NCBI GenBank assembly: GCA_021927905.1
Contig: BLLK01000069.1
Span: forward strand, 2,852,001 to 2,916,000
Direction: 5' to 3'
Origin: Chaetoceros tenuissimus
Taxonomy: Eukaryota; Bacillariophyta; Thalassiosirophyceae; Chaetocerotales; Chaetocerotaceae
DNA: 64,000 nucleotides
Position 1 is the stretch's first letter, and each line of letters opens with the position of its first letter. Of this stretch, positions 18,221-28,091 are shown piece after piece. The position numbers and the translations under genes are program-made. The notes below the pieces were generated by a model. The model saw only the letters and a program-made list of their open reading frames with translations. It had not been told where the DNA came from and did no database searches.

Positions 18221-21200
18221 ATGAGTTACCACGGAAATGATGATTATCATTCGAGGCAGAGCAGTAGCTATAACTCTGTTTTTGAGCGGCTCTCTATAAC
18301 CGAGACTCATTCCTCTGCTGGGAGACGCTATCATAGTCCTGGAGAAACTAGGCCACCAGCCTTTTCAGGTCACAGAGCTGACCCTCCATCCATTCAAAAT
18401 ATGCCATCTATTCAATCTGCAGCGTCCTCGTCTTCGCGACTGGTGTCCCCTAAAATTTTTGACCGATTGGCAAACACGGAAACATATGCATCAGCAAAAA
18501 TGAAAGGAAAGATTGTGAATCAGAAGAGATCTAGTAGTACACCACGGACAGGAAGAACGTCAAATTCATTTTGGGAACGTATGGCATACACTGAAACATT
18601 TGCAACAGCACAAAGGAAAGGATTGATAGATACAAAAGAAAGGCCTTCATCTAGATCGAGGTCGGTGCGAAGTGCAAGAAGTGAAGGGAGATCAATCAAT
18701 AGGGGGTCCAGCTTTTGGGATAGAATGAGTAAAACCGAAACTTTTGCATCATCTCAAATGAAGAGCAAATATCGAACTGAAAATTCTTCACCAACTAAAA
18801 GTCCTAGCAAATATGGTGGGTCGAAAAGTGTCTCTAGTAGAAGAAGTACCAGTAGTAGACGAAGCACAGGTGGTAATTTATATGATCGCTTGTCCAGGAC
18901 TGAAACACTTGCTACTATGCACAAGAAGAAGGAAATTGCAGAAATGGCTAGAGCTCGTGAAGAGCGAGCGAAAACTCCAAAATCTGGAAGAAGGCCGACG
19001 TACATGGGTAGGTTGTATACTCCTACCCCTAGTCCACGGAGTGCAAGTCCGAGGTTTAGGAAACCGATCCCTAGAAGCCATTCTCCTGCTTCTGATTTTC
19101 ATACCAAGTATGATGGAAAGAGATTTTCCTCTAGTCAATCTGTGGGGTCACGCAAATCTGTTGGATCTGCAAGATCTGCAGGTACTCGATCGGTCGCGAC
19201 AACTCGTTCTGCAACTACTGCTCGTTCCCTAGGTACAACCACTGTAAGATCTGTTTCTTCTGCAAAGACAGCCAAGTCCACCAATACCATGAGGAGTGGT
19301 CGCTCGAGTTATGCTGGAACTCATACAAGACCGAGTGTTGCTCCTCCTGCGAAACCTCCTCCAAGACGCGGGCTGCCACCGCCTTCGCCAAAGGCTAGAT
19401 CGAGTATGAGAGCTGGAAGTGCTAGTCCAAGACCAATCTATGGAAGGAAATCTCCTGTGGCAAGCTCGCGAAAACTACAAAAGTCTAAACCAAGTAGAAC
19501 TCCTCCACTTTCTACCGCTAGAAAGCCATCAGTTCCAAAAGCAAAACCAGCTCCAGCGCCAGCACCTCGTCCAGTACTTAAATTTGATGACGATGATGAG
19601 CTATCCTTTGGTTCTGAAGAATCTGATGAGGCATCCTTGGGGCCATCTAGTGTAAAAGCACCACCACAAGATGCGCAAAGTGTCACAAGTAAAAGAAGCA
19701 CTGCATCAGGAGCAGCCAGTCTGGCATCAGGAGCAGCAACTGCGACTTCTGCACTCACTATTAATACATTTATGGAGAAGGACGAATCCGTATCCCATCA
19801 TTCTATGAAGTCGGAGCATAGTGCAACTCCAGTGGTTCAAGAAGAAGTCAAACATGCTGTCTCTGATGATAACGTCGAAGACTATCTTGATGAATTGGAA
19901 GAACAGGAGCACGTTGACGAAGAGGATCACCACGAACCTGAGGAAGTTGAGACAGAAATGAAAAATGAAGTCGTTTCACCAAGGGAACCTCTTGTACCTT
20001 TGGTACATGAATCTGACGATGAACTCTCTTTTGGATCTGATGAAGGGGATGATGATGATTGGCTTGGAACAGGTGCAAATAATAATGATGCTGAGAATGA
20101 AACCAATGACAACGATGCTCCACATGAAGAACCCGAAACGTTTGATGAATTGGGTGATGTCCTAGATTCAGACTCTGACGAGAGTAGAGATGAAGAAAGT
20201 GTTCAACAAGAATCTGAAAATGAAGCAAGTAGTGGAAATGAAGAAATGATGGACGAGCATGAATCTCCTGCCCCTGAGGAGATTGCATCAAATGACCTCG
20301 AAGTAGATACCAACGCACAAGATGATGGTGGAGTTGATGAAGAATCTGTTGCAAGTGAGAGCGAATCTCAACAAATTATGCAAGACGGGGAAGTAGAGGA
20401 TGAAGAAAGTTCTGATCATAGTGTAGAGTCTGATAAGGACGTAGGAAATGGAGTATTAGTTTCTGATGATGAAGAGGAATCTTTTGAAGAAAAAGGTGAA
20501 ACTGATCATGTCATGAATGAGACTGAAGAAAATCCAGTAGAGGGTGACTTAGAAATGCTAGAATCTGAAGAAGTTGATGATCATCAGAGAGGAGATGATA
20601 TTATGGAGTCAGAGGAACAGCCAGTCGAGGATGAAGATTTAGAGATGCCAGAATCGGAAGAAGTTGACGATCAACACGACGATGAAAGTATGGGACAAAA
20701 TGATGATCAAATTATCGATGACAATGATGATGATTTAGATTACGGAAGTAGTTATGAATCAGACCCTATTGATAATGAGCCTCAAATTATCGAGGAAGAA
20801 TACGATGAAGAAGAAGATTTAGAACAAATGGATTCCCTCGACTTGATCTTGGATGCTACAAAGAGTGGTGAAGAAAGACAAGATGTTGATGAAATTGTTG
20901 ACGATGAGGATGAGTTTGATGCGGCTATTGCTGACCATTCAGAGTCTGGATACAAAATCTTGAAAAGTGAAAAGTACCATCCAGAATATGGATTACAGGA
21001 GATACATCCTGATGAATTATATCTAAAGGAAACTTTACAGTGCTTCGAAGACGGAGATATCTCCAATGAGGAAATGGCAATTTTGTTGATTGAGGCATTG
21101 TTTGAAAAAGACTTTGAGAACGGAGAACATTGGGAAATCGACGCAGGTACAGCTCGAGAACTCGAAGAAGATGAAGGCGGTGGGGGGGATCTCGAGGATA

Positions 21201-21340
21201 GAGCTTTCGTCGTGAAAAGACAAGCTAGACTTGACTGGAATGATCTTTATAGTGTTGCCGCTGCAAAAGGAACAATAATAATTGATCCAGACAACCACGA
21301 GATACGAGTAGAAAACTACTCTTATTTTGTAGCGGGATAA
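18221..21340 (+). CDS. Large disordered protein with five F-[DE]-R-[LM]-x-x-T-E-T repeats and acidic middle
   Basis: 1039 residues, one exon; start ATG 18221 (the frame further upstream opens with TTG). The first 240 residues carry five copies of a short motif, F/Y-[DE]-R-[LM]-x-x-T-E-T, followed by a small-residue-rich run and usually a basic residue. They start near residues 21, 80, 118, 166 and 221 (FERLSITET, FDRLANTET, FWERMAYTET, FWDRMSKTET, YDRLSRTET). The region from 240 to 470 is Arg/Ser/Pro-rich. From 480 to 920 the protein is strongly acidic, with repeated units DDELSFGSEE / DDELSFGSDE and LEMLESEEVDD / LEMPESEEVDD. The last 110 residues look folded (LDWNDLYSVAAAKGTIIIDPDNHEIRV). 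The family is not recognised. The motif loosely recalls the RLTDxxxYTG block of TPPP/p25-alpha tubulin-binding proteins, but that link is speculative. Confidence 0.75.
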   Translation: MSYHGNDDYHSRQSSSYNSVFERLSITETHSSAGRRYHSPGETRPPAFSGHRADPPSIQNMPSIQSAASSSSRLVSPKIFDRLANTETYASAKMKGKIVNQKRSSSTPRTGRTSNSFWERMAYTETFATAQRKGLIDTKERPSSRSRSVRSARSEGRSINRGSSFWDRMSKTETFASSQMKSKYRTENSSPTKSPSKYGGSKSVSSRRSTSSRRSTGGNLYDRLSRTETLATMHKKKEIAEMARAREERAKTPKSGRRPTYMGRLYTPTPSPRSASPRFRKPIPRSHSPASDFHTKYDGKRFSSSQSVGSRKSVGSARSAGTRSVATTRSATTARSLGTTTVRSVSSAKTAKSTNTMRSGRSSYAGTHTRPSVAPPAKPPPRRGLPPPSPKARSSMRAGSASPRPIYGRKSPVASSRKLQKSKPSRTPPLSTARKPSVPKAKPAPAPAPRPVLKFDDDDELSFGSEESDEASLGPSSVKAPPQDAQSVTSKRSTASGAASLASGAATATSALTINTFMEKDESVSHHSMKSEHSATPVVQEEVKHAVSDDNVEDYLDELEEQEHVDEEDHHEPEEVETEMKNEVVSPREPLVPLVHESDDELSFGSDEGDDDDWLGTGANNNDAENETNDNDAPHEEPETFDELGDVLDSDSDESRDEESVQQESENEASSGNEEMMDEHESPAPEEIASNDLEVDTNAQDDGGVDEESVASESESQQIMQDGEVEDEESSDHSVESDKDVGNGVLVSDDEEESFEEKGETDHVMNETEENPVEGDLEMLESEEVDDHQRGDDIMESEEQPVEDEDLEMPESEEVDDQHDDESMGQNDDQIIDDNDDDLDYGSSYESDPIDNEPQIIEEEYDEEEDLEQMDSLDLILDATKSGEERQDVDEIVDDEDEFDAAIADHSESGYKILKSEKYHPEYGLQEIHPDELYLKETLQCFEDGDISNEEMAILLIEALFEKDFENGEHWEIDAGTARELEEDEGGGGDLEDRAFVVKRQARLDWNDLYSVAAAKGTIIIDPDNHEIRVENYSYFVAG

Positions 21341-21646
21341 TTTATCAACTTTTAATAGATAAATATGTGATTTTGTATTTTGATCTACATATTGACTTGA
21401 AAGGTATTTGTGAACGGATTCCAAATGTAAACAATATTCTGATCTAATTATTTATTAAGTAGTTTAAGTAGACAGAATCACACAAAACAGTCGAAACGTA
21501 GATTGACGAGTGACTGTGGTACAAATATTACTAGGCACAACGTTCTTCCTCGAGAACGAGAAGATATAGTTCCCCATGAGCCATGGTGCTCTTACAACAG
21601 CCGCCCCTTTTTAAAACAAAAATAATATTTAAGAAACATACAAGCA
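21341..21646. other. Convergent intergenic region
   Basis: About 306 bp of AT-rich 3'-flank sequence between two convergent genes. No coding potential or repeat is seen. Confidence 0.5.
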
Positions 21647-23260
21647 CTAAGTAGAGTCTTTCTTCTTTTCAGCATACTCGTCGTAGGGAAGTTGTGCTGA
21701 GTGGTCACTTGAATTGTCGTGAAAAATAACCTCATCAAATGGAAAATTAGATGCATTCTCTTTGGTGTTGTTATCGACACAAATGCTCTCTGATTTTCCA
21801 CCACGCTTCGTGTCACGATTTAATGCGAGTATCTGAGTGTCATCATTTTTCAATTGAGTAGTGGATGGTGCATTGACACCAGATTGGATGGTGCACATTG
21901 GATTGAATGATGTCGCAGGTTTTGGTGGTAGTGGGGAAGGTTCATTTTTCAATCCTTCAAAGACCATACTATCACTACTCGTACCAGGAGAGAAATTATG
22001 ATCTTGCCATTGAGGAGGAGAAGTTTGATCAAATGCCGAGACACTGGATGTAGATATAGTACAAGTACAGGTTGGTGTGCCAAGACTTGGAGATGCAGTG
22101 GATGTAGCAGCAGTAGAGTGATTAACGTTAGTAGTACTTGCACCTTGTGCTTTGGATCTAGTATGGCCTAAGAGAGGGTGAGGAATGGGATGGGAATCTC
22201 CTAATGGTGGCTGAGGTCTTGGGATAGGTCTTGGTATTACAGTCGTTGTAGAATTTGAGGATGTCTGTTGACTAGGATTTCTTCGACCACGAGTAGATGA
22301 TGAATTTACATCTGAAGGTGGTGCAAAAGCCATTGCAGCTGGAGGGAGACTAGCTTCTATTGCAGAGAGTTCGAATGGATTATGGACGATTGAAACAACG
22401 CCATCATTGTTTGTCGACGATGAAGAGTGATTGGAAAAGTCAATATTTTCGAACTGAGGAGACAAGGCGAAACTGAAGTTATCTAGAGAGTCACCTTGTA
22501 GCGCTTCCGCAAAGACATCAGTGGATGCATCTGATCCTCCATAGGTATTGTGACGAAAGTGTCTTCTATTTCTTGGTCGTATACGAGCTCCTGATGGATG
22601 GCGATGAGCTGTCACGTCGAAAGATGGCAATCTATTTGAAGCACACTGTGCACAATTACAGCCATCACCATGTGCTGCAAAATTTGAATACAAAAGACTT
22701 TCCCCATTGATGATATTAGATTGTGAACTCTGTTGATTTTCTGGCTCATTTCCAGGAACATTTGAATCATTAGCATTATCTGAGTGTCTGCTAAATCTTG
22801 GTCTTAATGAAATTCTTGGGATTGGGATGGAATTGTCAAAGCTTGATGCTCTTCTTCTTCGACCTCTTCGAACAGTTTCTCTGTTAAGTGACATGTTCCA
22901 ATCAGAAGGACTAGTTACCTGAGACATGCCCGTACTTGTAGATGATGAAGATAAAGATTGTCTCATGTTTGGAAAATTCAGTTCTGATGGAGTTTGTGTG
23001 TTGAAAGTAATGGTGGAACTACTGTTCTCATTTTGAGGAATATGTAACCTTTCTGAATCTCTTTCTAGTTGGATCACCGCATCGTCAACATTTATTTGAT
23101 GTGATGTAGTTTGTTGCATACCGGCTTCGTCTCCTTCATTCTGGTTGCCATTCTGCGTTGATACTTGAACCATCCTAGGTGGTGTCAACATTGGACGAGG
23201 GTTCAAACTTGTTCTAGGAGTCTCGGGCTCGTCATCATTCCTGTCCCTTGCTTCTTCCAT
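21647..23260 (-). CDS. Ser/Asn/Thr-rich hypothetical protein
   Basis: 537 residues in one open frame from the ATG at 23260. Composition is dominated by Ser, Asn, Thr, Pro and Gln, typical of an intrinsically disordered protein. One short Cys cluster (HGDGCNCAQCASNRLPSF, about residues 197-214) and a basic patch (PSGARIRPRNRRHFRHN) are the only distinctive elements. There is no signal peptide or membrane helix. It may be a nuclear or cytoplasmic scaffold. The function is unknown; the length of the open frame is the main evidence that it is real. Confidence 0.6.
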   Translation of the reverse strand: MEEARDRNDDEPETPRTSLNPRPMLTPPRMVQVSTQNGNQNEGDEAGMQQTTSHQINVDDAVIQLERDSERLHIPQNENSSSTITFNTQTPSELNFPNMRQSLSSSSTSTGMSQVTSPSDWNMSLNRETVRRGRRRRASSFDNSIPIPRISLRPRFSRHSDNANDSNVPGNEPENQQSSQSNIINGESLLYSNFAAHGDGCNCAQCASNRLPSFDVTAHRHPSGARIRPRNRRHFRHNTYGGSDASTDVFAEALQGDSLDNFSFALSPQFENIDFSNHSSSSTNNDGVVSIVHNPFELSAIEASLPPAAMAFAPPSDVNSSSTRGRRNPSQQTSSNSTTTVIPRPIPRPQPPLGDSHPIPHPLLGHTRSKAQGASTTNVNHSTAATSTASPSLGTPTCTCTISTSSVSAFDQTSPPQWQDHNFSPGTSSDSMVFEGLKNEPSPLPPKPATSFNPMCTIQSGVNAPSTTQLKNDDTQILALNRDTKRGGKSESICVDNNTKENASNFPFDEVIFHDNSSDHSAQLPYDEYAEKKKDST

Positions 23261-23844
23261 CCTTCTTGGTCCTTTGTAGGGCCTCTACACCTCTGATAAA
23301 GTTAAGTCTGCAAGGCAAAGACAAGGCGGTAGGTCTTCGTATTCTTTCAGTAATAGATGAGGAACATGTGTGTGACAGGGTTATTAGTGAAATAGTGAGA
23401 GAGAAAGCTAAGTCGTCAGAAAAGGCGGGTGATAGGTCAGTCGTGCCGATTTTGAAGTTTTCAAGACATGTGCACATGTGCACACATCATGTACTGTGTG
23501 AAGACTGTACCCGACTGGGATTCCCGCAAAATTCGCGTGAATAAATTTTGAGGAACCATCTATAATTGTACATATTATTATTGAGAAAAAACAAAATGGT
23601 TTAGATTGAGAAAACCCAAAATGATCTCTAAATACATCATTGAACAATTTTAGCAGTCGTATTCTTCTGATAATAGCATTTCTTTCCATCATTATAGATT
23701 TGCCTAGTACGTCTGTATCGTATGGTAGTATTCTTTCTGCCGTAAATATAGTACAGATGGAGAAAAATATTTGCTCTTAAAGAAGCAGATATAATCGATA
23801 TTGCTCGTTCATATCTACATGGTTCACTCAGTATAATATAAAAA
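23261..23844. other. Intergenic between two minus-strand genes
   Basis: 584 bp without a supported gene. A small alternating ACATGTGCACATGTGCACA block lies near 23464-23483. It is otherwise unremarkable upstream sequence of the Ser/Asn-rich gene. Confidence 0.5.
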
Positions 23845-24963
23845 TTACAATATTTCACATCGTAGGTTTTGTAACCATGGTATCATTGAAAAATATATAC
23901 TTTCGTCATTGGTACCGTTAGCATTGCTTCTTTGTATGATACCATCGTCAAGCACTTTAAACGTTCCAGTTCCTTTTGCATGAAGCTCGTGTGAGGATGG
24001 AAAACTTCCAAGTATATATGATAGAAACGAGTTGCTTATTGATGGTTGAATGTAGAAGGAATACATGGGCTCATTCTCATCAATTTCTTTTCTCAGACTT
24101 TCGTCGTGATATGAAACCAAGAATAATGACAAGAGCTTAACTGCTTCATCCATATATGTGTCTCCATTATGTTTCTCTGTTGGACCTATACAAGAATGGT
24201 TTACCTCTGAAAGGGTCGAACTATTGAAAGTCCATAAAATACAATTGTCATTGTTTTCCATTTGCTTTTCAATCAGCTTCTTGATTCCAGCAAAGAAAGA
24301 ATGTGTTCCAACATTCATTTTGTATTTAGATGAGAAGGAATCAATTTTCGAACGTGCTTGATTGAGGAACTCTCTTGAATTCAGACTATTCAGACTAGAC
24401 TCAGTTATGAGACTGGTCACCAGAATATTCGAGTCATTAGGATCAGACGCTTCTATTTTGCTCTTCCTAAATGTTTCCTTGATCAACTCGTCCAAATATT
24501 TTCTTCTCTCTTCCATTTGCAATGCATGAGCATTGCGCCGTTCTTTGTCTCTTATTTTTGAATATTCCACTAATTCTTGATGAGATAGTGAATGTTTTAA
24601 TATTGGTTTTGGGGCTTCTTCATCTTCGCTGCTATCTTCTTCAGAAGGTAAAGTTATGTGAAGCCCACACTCAGCCAAGTGATTGGAATGTTCCTTTACT
24701 TCTTTGCTATTTAGGAATTCTCTGTATTCTAAAGACAAACTTTCTTCGTGTGCATTGGCGATTTGGTGTTCCAAAGCATCCAAGCAACATTTAGAGGCTT
24801 GGATAGCAGATTTTTGTTCATTTGTCATTTCAGAATCATGGAATGATAAACTTGTCTGATAGTATAATCTGCAGTGGCTGCTAAACTGGTCAAGCTTGTC
24901 GCTTTGATTCGAGTTGGGACTTGTTTCGGGCATATCTGATACAAGTAAGCTTACTCCCTTCAT
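23845..24963 (-). CDS. Hypothetical protein with central coiled coil
   Basis: 372 residues from the ATG at 24963. The N-terminal 95 residues are mixed helical with several Cys. Residues about 105-120 are acidic (SEEDSSEDEEAPKP). A charged helix follows (about 125-170, QELVEYSKIRDKERRNAHAL), probably coiled coil. The C-terminal half appears folded (SFFAGIKKLIEKQMENNDNCILWTF, SFYIQPSISNSFLSYILGSF) but matches no family I recognise. No targeting signal is apparent. The single long frame with clear globular composition supports a genuine gene. Confidence 0.6.
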   Translation of the reverse strand: MKGVSLLVSDMPETSPNSNQSDKLDQFSSHCRLYYQTSLSFHDSEMTNEQKSAIQASKCCLDALEHQIANAHEESLSLEYREFLNSKEVKEHSNHLAECGLHITLPSEEDSSEDEEAPKPILKHSLSHQELVEYSKIRDKERRNAHALQMEERRKYLDELIKETFRKSKIEASDPNDSNILVTSLITESSLNSLNSREFLNQARSKIDSFSSKYKMNVGTHSFFAGIKKLIEKQMENNDNCILWTFNSSTLSEVNHSCIGPTEKHNGDTYMDEAVKLLSLFLVSYHDESLRKEIDENEPMYSFYIQPSISNSFLSYILGSFPSSHELHAKGTGTFKVLDDGIIQRSNANGTNDESIYFSMIPWLQNLRCEIL

Positions 24964-25388
24964 TTTTTAAACTTCTGCTGTAAAATTGATCGATTTCGTT
25001 AGCCTTTATATAACAGCTCTCTAGTCAATACGTTATTGTATAGAGATATCCAACCAAAACATAAAAGGTTACGGTATATAATGATGTCCTAAGGGTAATA
25101 ACAGTAGGAAATCTTGTTTTGTTATCATAACATTTGAATGGGGTGTTTTCATCTTGAGCCACGTTTCGTTTCTCACGTCGTGCCTCGTGCAAACGTCATT
25201 GTTAACTTTAATGCTGTTGCTAATTTAGCCACCAATTTAGCTTTTGGCGATTGGAAAATCCTAACTTTTTTCTAAATGTTTTTGTGTGGTGTGGTGAGTG
25301 GTGAATGGAACAATTGAAACTCTGCAATGCAATCGAAATCATCATTCTGGTAGAGTAATTCATTGAGAAAAACAAGACAACATAGAAA
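24964..25388. promoter_or_regulatory. Divergent promoter region, hypothetical / ankyrin gene
   Basis: 425 bp between divergent ATGs. A GTGGTG-rich stretch (25285-25306) lies upstream of the ankyrin-repeat start. No RNA gene is seen. Confidence 0.4.
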
Positions 25389-26888
25389 ATGGAAGAGTTC
25401 GAAGTAGATTTTGATCACAACGTTACTGCGCTGTACAAATTCATCAGCGAGAATCAATGGGATGCAGCAATCAAAGCAGCAAAAGAATTCCCTGAGCAAG
25501 CACGTACATGGGTTGTCAGGTATCATCCAGAAACAAATGAAGTCATGTGGAGATTCCTTCCTATCCACTCTGCGTCTGCGAAACAGCCTCCAGAGTCTGT
25601 AATCAATGCACTAATTAACGCATATAGAAGAGGAGCTCAGAGCTGTGATGATCAAGGAATGCTTCCTATTCATTACGCATGTGGAAATCAAGCATCTATT
25701 GAAGTAATTCGTTTGCTTCTTCTCGCAAATCCTGATGGAGCCTCTCTTCGTGATCCAAATGGGATGCTCCCACTTCACTTTATGGCTCAATGGGGTCCAA
25801 GTGATCTCAGGGCACTGGACGTTGTCCTCTTTGCAAATCGTGGAGCGATTGAAATTAAGGATAATGATGGCTTCACTCCTTTAGAGCATGCTATGAATGG
25901 GGAATATGATGGAAGCGAAAGTGTAGCTCATGCTTTGGAAAACTACATGAATGAAGCTTCTCAGCAGGATAGTAGAAATGGACACGGAATGGTTTCCTTG
26001 CCTGGTGCGAACGATGCAGTAACTCGTTTACAACAAGCTGCTGCAGCACAAGAAAAGGCTCGTAAGGAGTACATCATGCAACAGTCCGCAAGCACTCGTG
26101 ATGAACGTGATGATAACATTTCTATGCCAATTGTCAATAACACTTTTTCCTATCAGTTTGAGAATAACCAGCAGGCAGGAGTTCCAACATCGGTAGGAAA
26201 ATTTGATACCTTCGATGACACACATTTCATGTCTACTCAAACCAATGAGGATGCGAAGAAAATAGTTGATGAACTCAAGAGAGAAGTAGATAAACTTCGA
26301 TCTGAAGCTGAAGCTGCAGAGCAAGAAGCTGAGAAAAATGTAGATGAAGAGAGAAGAAAGATGCAAAAAGCTGTTGATGACATGAAAACCCATCTTGCAA
26401 CTTGTGAAAGTGAGACAAAGGCCTCCCTTCATGAATTGACAGAGAAGGAACAGATGGCTAAGATTGTCGATAGTCGTCTAGAAGATAAAGAAAACGAATT
26501 GAAGAATGCCATGAATAGAAATGATTCCTTGAGGAAAGAGCTTGAAGCAGTCAAGAGAGAAATTGCTGGTTATAAATCAAAGACATCCAAACTTGATAAT
26601 CACTTGTCTACATTATCAAGAACAATGACTGGTATGATGAAGGATCAAGAGCAAATCATGAAGGCATCTATGAAGCATGAACAGTACATGAAAAAGATTG
26701 CATTGGAAAGACAACAAAAGATGCAAGATTTGATTGATCAGGAAGTCAACTTTGCAAGAAATTCACTTGAGAAACAGAAAAACAATGAGCTTGGAAGTGA
26801 AGAAATGATCAACGAAGCTTTAGAAAAGCAAAAGAGACTCATGGATGCTGTTCAATCTGTGTTGAGTGAAAGAAGAGTTGTCAGCTAA
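25389..26888 (+). CDS. Ankyrin-repeat protein with C-terminal coiled coil
   Basis: 499 residues, one exon. The N-terminal 50 residues (VTALYKFISENQWDAAIKAAKEFPEQARTWV) form a leading helical repeat. Three to four ankyrin-type units follow (about 50-190), with the motifs GMLPIHYACGNQASIEVIRLLL, GMLPLHFMAQWGPSDLRALDVV and GFTPLEHAMNG. After a Gln/Asn-rich linker, a coiled coil spans about 285-430 (VDELKREVDKLRSEAEAAEQEAEKN) and a second helical stretch ends the protein. This architecture is common in diatoms and usually marks a protein-protein adaptor. The partner is unknown. Convergent with the selenoprotein gene. Confidence 0.8.
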   Translation: MEEFEVDFDHNVTALYKFISENQWDAAIKAAKEFPEQARTWVVRYHPETNEVMWRFLPIHSASAKQPPESVINALINAYRRGAQSCDDQGMLPIHYACGNQASIEVIRLLLLANPDGASLRDPNGMLPLHFMAQWGPSDLRALDVVLFANRGAIEIKDNDGFTPLEHAMNGEYDGSESVAHALENYMNEASQQDSRNGHGMVSLPGANDAVTRLQQAAAAQEKARKEYIMQQSASTRDERDDNISMPIVNNTFSYQFENNQQAGVPTSVGKFDTFDDTHFMSTQTNEDAKKIVDELKREVDKLRSEAEAAEQEAEKNVDEERRKMQKAVDDMKTHLATCESETKASLHELTEKEQMAKIVDSRLEDKENELKNAMNRNDSLRKELEAVKREIAGYKSKTSKLDNHLSTLSRTMTGMMKDQEQIMKASMKHEQYMKKIALERQQKMQDLIDQEVNFARNSLEKQKNNELGSEEMINEALEKQKRLMDAVQSVLSERRVVS

Positions 26889-27237
26889 GAGTGTGGCATC
26901 TGTCATGATTTTTGCGTCAGTATGTTCATGTGGCAAGGGGTAAACAGGAAGTAGTGTGTAGTGTGAATAAACAAGACAAAATTTTAAAATAATGTTAGTC
27001 TCGTAGATTTTTTTCATTATATATTGCTGATGCAAAAAAGTTTTGAAGTCAGACCACCATCTATATTTGCTTCGTATATCACATCGTCAGGTATGCAGAT
27101 GTTAGATGCAAGGCATTGAAATTCACATTCAATTACCAATGCATTTATCCATCATTACTCATCACCGTCATTCATATAAATAATAGTCCAATCCAATTCT
27201 TCTACATTGCAATATTCAAACATTAAAGCACAGTATT
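26889..27237. other. Convergent intergenic region; expected 3'-UTR of the selenoprotein gene
   Basis: A SECIS element for the minus-strand selenoprotein would be expected here. Several ATGA cores occur on the minus strand near 27135-27180. One short stem (TAATG / CATTG with an 11-base loop) is too small to call a SECIS with confidence. Confidence 0.35.
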
Positions 27238-27657
27238 CTATTCGAGATCTTCCTTCAACATCTCCAAGTTTTCCCTGATTGCCTGTTGACTCTTTGCTCT
27301 CTGACTCGCATACTTGCGAAATAAATTTCTTTGATCTCCTTCCCAAACTTTTACTTTTACTTTGCTCGAACCCATTTTTGCTTCGACCATGACTTTGATT
27401 GGATATTTGTCTACACAATTTGCATTTACTTCTGCATCTGGGAACACGTCACGAACACACTGCATTGCAGTGTCTCGCTCTTGTCCCCCTCCGTCTCAGT
27501 TACGGCACTGCATTGAAAGGTGAAAATACGTGAGAATTTTGTAGTTCGTCCAATGGATCTGAAATGATGAATAAATAAAGCGCTGCTAAATCTTTCCATC
27601 CCATAAATCTGGCAATAGACTTACATATGTTACGATAAATGATACTGGTCCTGTCAT
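27238..27657 (-). CDS. Rdx-family selenoprotein (SelW/SelH-like) with CxxU motif
   Basis: Two exons encode 100 residues. Exon 1 (27657-27625) reads MTGPVSFIVTY and ends at a GTAAGT donor. The acceptor TGCAG precedes 27507, where exon 2 begins TGC CGT AAC TGA, that is Cys-Arg-Asn-Sec with Sec at residue 15 (27496-27498). The frame then continues DGGGQERDTAMQC, VFPDAEVNANC and VWEGDQRNLF to a TAG stop at 27238. The beta strand followed by YCxxU is the redox site of the thioredoxin-fold Rdx family (SelW, SelH, SelT), and the roughly 100-residue length fits. Standard gene finders would stop at the TGA. No SECIS was identified with confidence. Divergent from the P450 reductase gene. Confidence 0.8.
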
Positions 27658-28091
27658 TTTGTTTTTTATGAAGAAAGAATCAACCTTGAGATGAGTATTC
27701 TTTGTCTTTGTTCCTTTGTGTTCGTTTTCTCATCATCATTCCATCCAATTTGATTTGAATGGTGATGCAGTGTCAACGTTAGTTTCGCCGATGATCTCTA
27801 AGCTTCTATCTACCTAGCCATAGATAATATTGCTCTCTACCCCTGTCTTTCCCTTTTGTATCTCTTTTTATAGGCTTAGCTGGCGGCAAAAACCAAAACA
27901 AAAGCTCTTTCAGCTTGTGAGCTGTGAGCTTGTGTTTGGTACAAAGCCCATCTTCCTTTTTGTTCTTTCACACATAACTTGCTTATTGGAGTGGTCTTCT
28001 CAGCCTATTCTCCGCAGCTACTGAAGTACCTCTCGCTACTTATCTACAAGAAAGGAAAGACTGCTAGCAATTCGAATTGGAAATAGTAAAG
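27658..28091. promoter_or_regulatory. Divergent promoter region, selenoprotein / P450 reductase
   Basis: 434 bp between two divergent starts; shared regulation of two redox genes is possible but not shown. T-rich and CT-rich tracts are present. No defined element was recognised. Confidence 0.4.

Noticed and set aside
27120-27180. Possible SECIS core (ATGA with TAATG/CATTG stem)
   Set aside because: The stem is only five pairs and a correct 3' GA partner with a full helix is missing, so it is not called as a feature.
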